The notes under the pieces were generated by a model. That model was given only the letters and a program-made list of their open reading frames with translations, searched no databases and had not been told where the DNA came from. Below are positions 59,329 to 64,000 of a stretch of DNA of 64,000 nucleotides, piece after piece. The DNA is from JAJDOD01 sp050299835 (GTDB taxonomy: Bacteria > Pseudomonadota > Alphaproteobacteria > Rhodobacterales > Rhodobacteraceae). Location: assembly GCA_050299835.1 (NCBI GenBank), contig JBNKWP010000004.1, positions 195,271-259,270 of the forward strand, read 5' to 3'. The position numbers and the translations under genes are program-made. Every line of letters begins with the position of its first letter. Position 1 is the first letter of the stretch.

Positions 59329-60752
59329 TGGCACATGACGTAGACCTTTTCGTCATCGGCGGCGGCTCCGGCGGGGTCCGCGCCGCCCGGACTGCAGCGG
59401 CGACCGGGGCCAGGGTTGCCCTTGCGGAAGAAAGTCGCATGGGAGGAACCTGTGTCATTCGCGGCTGCGTGCCGAAGAAGCTGATGGTCTTCGCATCCGA
59501 GTTCAGAGAGCTTTCCGGGCTTGCCCGCGACTACGGCTGGTCTGCGGATGCGGGGGACTTCAACTGGACGGACTTCCGAACCAAACTGCACGGCGAACTC
59601 GACCGGCTTGAGGGCGTCTACCGCAACTTGCTCACCAACTCAGGCGTCACCATGCATGACAGCCGCGCCCGCGTCACGGGACCGAACGAGGTCACGCTTG
59701 AAACGGGCGACGTGATCTCGGCCAGCCACATTCTGGTCGCTACCGGCGGTCATCCCATCCGACCGGATATGCCCAACGCCGCGCTTGGCATGGTCTCCGA
59801 CGACATCTTCAATCTCGAAACCCTGCCCGAAAGCATCCTGATCGTGGGCGGCGGTTACATCGCCTGCGAATTCGCCTGCATTCTCAATGGCCTAGGTGTG
59901 AAGGTGACACAGTTCTACCGCGGCGCGCAAATTCTGCGCGGTTTCGATGGAGAAGCTCGCGGCCTCATCGCCGAGATGATGCACGAACAGGGAATCGACC
60001 TGCACCTAGGCACCAACATCGTGGATATGTGGCCCGCCGAAGACGGCATGGGGTCGTCCGGCATGGAAGCACCCATCGGGGAGCATGCCGAAGACACCGC
60101 AACAAAACCCGGTCCGGTCATCGTCAAAGCGACCAACGGCACCGAGCAACGCTTCGACCGGCTTTTCTTCGCCACCGGGCGGGCGCCCAATGCCCAGGGC
60201 ATCGGCCTTGAGGAACACGGGGTTAAGATCAACCGGCGCGGTGCAATCGAGGTCGATGAATACAGCCAGACAGCGGTCCCCTCGATCTATGCCATCGGCG
60301 ACGTGACCGACCGCATTCAGCTCACGCCCGTCGCCATCCGCGAGGGCGTGGCCTTCACCGAGACCGTCTTTCGCAACAACCCGACAGCGGTTGATCACAC
60401 CAATGTACCCTCCGCCGTCTTCACCCAGCCGGAGCTCGGCACGGTCGGTCTGTCGGAGGAAGAGGCCCGCGAACAGGAAGAGATCGAAGTCTACTGCACC
60501 TCGTTCCGGCCCATGCGAACCGCCTTTGTCGGCAATCCGCACCGCGTGCTCTTCAAACTCATCGTCTCCAAGGCAACACGCAAGATTCTGGGCTGCCATA
60601 TCGTGGCCGAAGCTGCGGGAGAACTGATCCAAATGGTTGGGATCGCTGTCAAAGCCGGGCTGACCAAGGAAGATTTCGACCGCACTGTCGCCGTCCACCC
60701 GACCATGTCGGAAGAACTGGTGACGATGCGGGAACCTGTGAGAACTGCTTGA
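59328..60752 (+). CDS. gor: glutathione-disulfide reductase
   Basis: 474 aa flavoenzyme. FAD motif VIGGGSGGVRAARTAA at residue 9, redox cysteines C42 and C47 in GGTCVIRGCVPKK, NADPH fold VGGGYIACEFA near 170, and the active His-Glu pair in VAVHPTMSEELV near the C-terminus. It reduces glutathione disulfide with NADPH. An insertion of about 25 residues near 230-260 (AEDGMGSSGMEAPIGEHAED) lengthens the NADP domain compared with E. coli Gor (450 aa). Confidence 0.95.
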   Translation: MAHDVDLFVIGGGSGGVRAARTAAATGARVALAEESRMGGTCVIRGCVPKKLMVFASEFRELSGLARDYGWSADAGDFNWTDFRTKLHGELDRLEGVYRNLLTNSGVTMHDSRARVTGPNEVTLETGDVISASHILVATGGHPIRPDMPNAALGMVSDDIFNLETLPESILIVGGGYIACEFACILNGLGVKVTQFYRGAQILRGFDGEARGLIAEMMHEQGIDLHLGTNIVDMWPAEDGMGSSGMEAPIGEHAEDTATKPGPVIVKATNGTEQRFDRLFFATGRAPNAQGIGLEEHGVKINRRGAIEVDEYSQTAVPSIYAIGDVTDRIQLTPVAIREGVAFTETVFRNNPTAVDHTNVPSAVFTQPELGTVGLSEEEAREQEEIEVYCTSFRPMRTAFVGNPHRVLFKLIVSKATRKILGCHIVAEAAGELIQMVGIAVKAGLTKEDFDRTVAVHPTMSEELVTMREPVRTA

Positions 60753-60819
60753 AAAAAGGCGCAGGAAGCTACAGTTAGCACTGCAAGACTGAATTTGATG
60801 GACAAGGACGCAAACAGCC

Positions 60820-61959
60820 ATGGCCAATAACGGTGGCGGCCCCTGGGGCGGCGGCGGAAATCGCGGCGGCGGAGACGACCGAAAACCCGGTCGACCAAGC
60901 CAGGACGGACCGCAGATACCCGAGATCGACGAGATCATGAAAAAGGGTCAGGAACAGCTGAAAGTCCTGATGGGCGGGCGCGGCGGCAAACGCCCGAATG
61001 GCGGAGACGGCGGCGGCGAAGGCCCGAAACTGACCCGCGGAACCATCGGAATCGGTGCCCTGATCGTCGTGGCGGTCTGGGCCTTTAACTCCTTTTATAC
61101 CGTGCGCCCTGAAGAACAGTCGGTCGAATTGTTCCTCGGTGTCGAAAGCGGTATCGGAGAACCGGGCCTGAACTTCGCCCCCTGGCCCGTGGTCACCTAC
61201 GAAGTGATCCCGGTCACGCGCGAACAATCCGAAGACATCGGCATGGGCCGCAGCGGATCTTCCGGCGGTGACGGCCTGATGCTGACCACCGACGAGAACA
61301 TCGTCGATATCGACTTCCAGGTGGTCTGGAATATCTCAAACGCGGCCGATTACCTGTTCAATCTTCGCGATGGCCCCGAAACCGTCCGCGCGGTGTCGGA
61401 ATCGGCAATGCGGGAGATCGTGGCAGGGTCCGAACTGGCCCCGCTTCTGAACCGCGACCGCGCGAGCGTTGCGCAGCGTGCCGAGGAACTGATCCAGGAA
61501 ACGCTGGACAGCTATGAAAGCGGCATCAACATTGTCCGCGTCAACCTCAACAAGGCAGACCCGCCGCGAGAGGTGATCGACGCCTTCCGCGACGTGCAGG
61601 CCGCCGAACAGGAACGCGACCGGCTGGAACGCCAGGCGGATGCCTATTCCAACCGGGTTCTGGCGGGGGCGCGCGGTGAAGCTGCGCAAATCCTTGAACA
61701 ATCGGAATCCTACCGCGCCCGCGTCGTCAACGAGGCCGAGGGTGAAGCCAGCCGTTTCTCGGCGGTTCTGAACGAATACCAGCAGGCGCCCGAAGTGACC
61801 CGGCGCCGTCTCTATATCGAAACGCTTGAGAAGGTGCTCGGTGACGTGGACAAGATCATCCTCGACGAGAACGCCAGCGGACAGGGCGGCCAGGGTGTCG
61901 TCCCCTATCTGCCATTGAACGAGCTGCGTAGAAGCGCTCCGGCCACGGGAGGCAACTGA
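60820..61959 (+). CDS. hflK: HflK, modulator of FtsH protease
   Basis: 379 aa. A disordered glycine-rich head (GPWGGGGNRGGG) precedes a membrane helix near residue 75 (IGIGALIVVAVWAFNSFYTV), then the SPFH/band-7 domain (EEQSVELFLGVESG on) and a coiled coil. With HflC it forms the large periplasmic vault around FtsH and tunes its protein turnover. It is followed by hflC after one base; ends ELRRSAPATGGN. Confidence 0.96.
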   Translation: MANNGGGPWGGGGNRGGGDDRKPGRPSQDGPQIPEIDEIMKKGQEQLKVLMGGRGGKRPNGGDGGGEGPKLTRGTIGIGALIVVAVWAFNSFYTVRPEEQSVELFLGVESGIGEPGLNFAPWPVVTYEVIPVTREQSEDIGMGRSGSSGGDGLMLTTDENIVDIDFQVVWNISNAADYLFNLRDGPETVRAVSESAMREIVAGSELAPLLNRDRASVAQRAEELIQETLDSYESGINIVRVNLNKADPPREVIDAFRDVQAAEQERDRLERQADAYSNRVLAGARGEAAQILEQSESYRARVVNEAEGEASRFSAVLNEYQQAPEVTRRRLYIETLEKVLGDVDKIILDENASGQGGQGVVPYLPLNELRRSAPATGGN

Positions 61960-61960
61960 T

Positions 61961-62863
61961 ATGGGACGCGGATCAATCGGACTGATCGTCTTTGTCGTCG
62001 CCGCCTTCGGCCTCCTGTCCTCGATCTTCATCGTGGACGAACGCGAAAAGGCGCTGGTGCTGCAATTCGGCCAGATCAAGCAGGTCAAGACCGAACCGGG
62101 TCTGGGCTTCAAGATCCCCTTCATCCAGGAGGTCGTGCGGTATGACGGGCGTATCCTGTCGCTCGACACACCGGCGATCGAGATCACGCCTTCGGACGAT
62201 CGCCGCCTCGTGGTCGACGCCTTCGCGCGTTACCGCGTCGGCGAAACGGAAGCCCAGATCATCCAGTTCCGTCAGGCAGTCGGGCCAGGCGGCCTGCGGC
62301 TGGCCGAGGATCGTCTGGCCTCGATCCTGACGGACAAGATCCGGGCCGTTCTGGGTTCGGAAGGCGTGACGTCGAACACCATCCTGTCTGCGGAACGCTC
62401 AGAACTCATGAATCGCATCCGGGCTCAGGCGGATGCCGAAGCGAATGAACTTGGGCTCGACGTGGTGGACGTCCGGCTGAAGCAGACCAACCTGCCTGAA
62501 CAGAACCTCGCGGCGACCTTCGACCGGATGCGGGCCGAACGGGAACGCGAAGCGACCGACGAACGTGCCCGGGGTGAGGAAGCCGCTCAGCGGGTCCGCG
62601 CCCAGGCCGACCGGACGGTGGTGGAGCTGGTCTCCGATGCCAACCGGGAAGCCGAGATCGTGCGTGGTGAAGCGGACGCGGAAAGAAACCGCATCTTCGC
62701 CGAGGCCTATGGCGCTGACGAGGATTTCTTCCGGTTCTATCGCTCGCTCACGGCCTATGAACGCGCATTGCAGGGAAGCAACTCCACGTTGGTCATAACG
62801 CCTGACAGCGAGTTCTTCGAGTTCCTCGGCGGGGCCGGCATTTCCGGTCCGTCCACAGACTAG
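61961..62863 (+). CDS. hflC: HflC, modulator of FtsH protease
   Basis: 300 aa. Membrane helix at residues 5-22 (IGLIVFVVAAFGLLSSIFIV), then the SPFH domain starting DEREKALVLQFGQIKQVK and a coiled coil rich in arginine, glutamate and alanine (RAEREREATDERARGEEAAQ) near 205. It partners HflK. GGAGG site and 1-bp gap to hflK show the same operon. Confidence 0.96.
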   Translation: MGRGSIGLIVFVVAAFGLLSSIFIVDEREKALVLQFGQIKQVKTEPGLGFKIPFIQEVVRYDGRILSLDTPAIEITPSDDRRLVVDAFARYRVGETEAQIIQFRQAVGPGGLRLAEDRLASILTDKIRAVLGSEGVTSNTILSAERSELMNRIRAQADAEANELGLDVVDVRLKQTNLPEQNLAATFDRMRAEREREATDERARGEEAAQRVRAQADRTVVELVSDANREAEIVRGEADAERNRIFAEAYGADEDFFRFYRSLTAYERALQGSNSTLVITPDSEFFEFLGGAGISGPSTD

Positions 62864-62865
62864 AC

Positions 62866-63054
62866 GTGGACCTGATCCTGCTTGGCCTTGGCCTGGTCCT
62901 CGTTTTCGAGGGCCTGGTCCTGGCGCTTTTGCCCAGCCGTCTGGAGGACCTGATCCGTCTGATCGACGAACTGCCTGTCGCGACCAGAAGACTGTTCGGA
63001 CTTGCGGCGGTCGCCGTCGGCGTCTTCCTCGTCGGGCTGACACGCGGGTTCTGA
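62866..63054 (+). CDS. DUF2065 small membrane protein
   Basis: 62 aa, starting with GTG 3 bp after the hflC stop. Two helices (LILLGLGLVLVFEGLVLALL and RLFGLAAVAVGVFLVGL) flank a short amphipathic loop, the DUF2065/YjeT pattern regularly found behind hflC. Function unknown; co-transcription with hflKC suggests a role with FtsH. The periplasmic protease gene often seen next in related genomes is not present here. Confidence 0.9.
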   Translation: MDLILLGLGLVLVFEGLVLALLPSRLEDLIRLIDELPVATRRLFGLAAVAVGVFLVGLTRGF

Positions 63055-63100
63055 ATCGGCTATCGTACCGCGCAAAGCGCGGCACAAGAGCTCGGCATTT

Positions 63101-63364
63101 CTAATGCCCGCCGTCGTCCTGAGGCTGGGACGAGATCTGTGCAACCGGGATCTCTTCTCCCTGTTCATACTTGTCCAACAGCAGGAGCCCGCGCCGCTCC
63201 GCCTTCAGCATCCGCATCGCGGTCAGATAGGCTTCCTGCAAAGTTGGCGAGGATGCGCCAATCTCGTCACCCACACGCTTCTCGACACGTTCATCGCCGG
63301 TGCGGATCATTACATCCATCGCACGCCGCGCCAGATTCGTGGCCGTATCTTCCAGAAATGACAT
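63101..63364 (-). CDS. hypothetical helical protein
   Basis: 87 aa, soluble, mostly helical: LEDTATNLARRAMDVMIRTG, then RVEKRVGDEIGASSPTLQEA and YLTAMRMLKAERRGLLLLDK, ending in a polar tail SSQPQDDGGH. No family recognised. An AGAGG site supports the start at 63364. It is convergent with DUF2065 (47-bp gap) and divergent from sdaA. Confidence 0.7.
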   Translation of the reverse strand: MSFLEDTATNLARRAMDVMIRTGDERVEKRVGDEIGASSPTLQEAYLTAMRMLKAERRGLLLLDKYEQGEEIPVAQISSQPQDDGGH

Positions 63365-63488
63365 GACTTGCCTCTTGCTCGTTTACCGACCTCCTAGCCC
63401 CCGCTTGTGGCCAAAACGAGGCTCAAATCTGCCGGTTCCGGCCCTTGCCATGCCGCTCAGCGATCTTGCGGAGTTTGGCGGATAGACT

Positions 63489-64000
63489 ATGCCTGATCCC
63501 ATGTTTCTCAGCGTCTTCGACATGTTCAAGATCGGCGTCGGTCCATCGTCTTCGCATACGATGGGCCCGATGGTGGCGGCGGCGAGGTTTCTGGACCTTC
63601 TGCGCGGCTCCGCGTTCCAGCCGAAGGGCGTCCGCGCACGTCTTTACGGCTCACTCGCCTTTACCGGAGTCGGGCACGCGACCGATCGGGCGGTCATTCT
63701 CGGCCTCGCCGGGTTCCAGCCGGAGACCTATGACGCCGAGGCTGCCGAGGCTGCTCTCTCGGCCATTAAATCCGAAAAGATGGTGGAACCCCAGGACCTT
63801 GGGCCGCTGAGTTTCGATCCTGAGAGCGATCTGATCTTCGACTACGATGCCCCGCTGCCCGGTCACGCCAATGGCCTCATTCTCCAGGCCACCGATGCCC
63901 AGGGCGACGTCATCGTTCAGGAAACATATTATTCGATCGGCGGCGGTTTCGTTCTGACCGAGAAGGAACTGGAGGCGGGAGCGGATCAGGCGCAGGGCGC
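63489..64000 (+). CDS. sdaA: L-serine ammonia-lyase, C-terminus outside window
   Basis: The visible 170 residues begin MFLSVFDMFKIGVGPSSSHT, the conserved start of iron-sulfur type serine dehydratases; the SSSHTMGP motif binds substrate. The ACT-like beta domain (about 1-160) precedes the alpha domain with the 4Fe-4S cysteines, which lies beyond the right edge. The enzyme turns serine into pyruvate and ammonia. GGCGGA before the ATG is a weak ribosome site. Confidence 0.95.
   Translation, partial: MPDPMFLSVFDMFKIGVGPSSSHTMGPMVAAARFLDLLRGSAFQPKGVRARLYGSLAFTGVGHATDRAVILGLAGFQPETYDAEAAEAALSAIKSEKMVEPQDLGPLSFDPESDLIFDYDAPLPGHANGLILQATDAQGDVIVQETYYSIGGGFVLTEKELEAGADQAQG

Noticed and set aside
1..64000. 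CRISPR array, prophage or insertion sequence
   Set aside because: No regularly spaced direct repeats, no transposase, integrase or phage structural genes were seen on either strand.

Overview
The window is a 64 kb stretch of a GC-rich (roughly 63% by eye) alphaproteobacterial chromosome, most likely a marine member of the Rhodobacteraceae/Roseobacter group. This rests on the aerobic CobS/CobT cobaltochelatase pair, a fused PntA, HflK-HflC-DUF2065 after rpiA-gor, a dctPQM-type TRAP transporter, a Hint-domain protein, a CtrA-type TTAA-N7-TTAA site and short BolA and DnaJ-like genes in the order seen in roseobacters. No prophage, insertion sequence, integrase or CRISPR array is visible. One 10-base N run (43282-43291) lies inside cobT.

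Layout. 1-7.6 kb: truncated M20 amidohydrolase, thiolase, YgfZ, a glycosyltransferase, an MsbA-like ABC exporter overlapping a dual-specificity phosphatase, and a serine-glyoxylate type aminotransferase. 7.6-16.1 kb: HisC-like aminotransferase, a periplasmic PilJ-type sensor-domain protein, RluE-type pseudouridine synthase, ornithine/lysine decarboxylase, MtfA peptidase, and pntA-pntB. 16.4-24.3 kb: Hint protein, lyxose/mannose-type isomerase, a 381-aa unknown, acyltransferase, PepN, and a sterol-desaturase family enzyme. 24.3-31.4 kb: ArsR-SRPBCC pair divergent from malate synthase G, a DUF378/fasciclin/fasciclin set divergent from an XRE-cupin regulator, a class-I amidotransferase hydrolase, a 72-aa unknown and a lytic transglycosylase. 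31.6-44.1 kb: gatB, a TVP38-type membrane protein, DUF4177, BolA, DnaJ-like, a chemoreceptor, MsrB, a decayed-looking region, cobS, a small exported protein, FMN reductase/HxlR, and cobT. 44.1-53.5 kb: a 76-aa unknown, aminopeptidase P, DUF427, a low-GC methyltransferase, a ClC channel, PxpA, a second 76-aa unknown, two c-type cytochromes and a LysR regulator. 53.5-64 kb: trigger factor, a TRAP transporter, tRNA-Leu(UAG), rpiA-gor-hflK-hflC-DUF2065, a small unknown and the start of sdaA.

How it works together: most of the window is household metabolism (redox balance through PntAB, Gor and MsrB; glyoxylate entry through malate synthase and possibly the aminotransferase; cobalamin synthesis; envelope upkeep). 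The least explained material is non-coding. A mirrored array of four perfect hairpins lies between two convergent genes (30684-30780). All have five-base loops reading GACGC outward from each gene. A partly decayed relative of the array follows cobS (40587-40654), again starting directly at the stop codon. Two unlinked 76-aa proteins sharing an S-x-x-DL-x-x-LEDD-x-x-F-x-x-x-TG core, each behind a repeat-rich leader, are a second candidate for undescribed biology.
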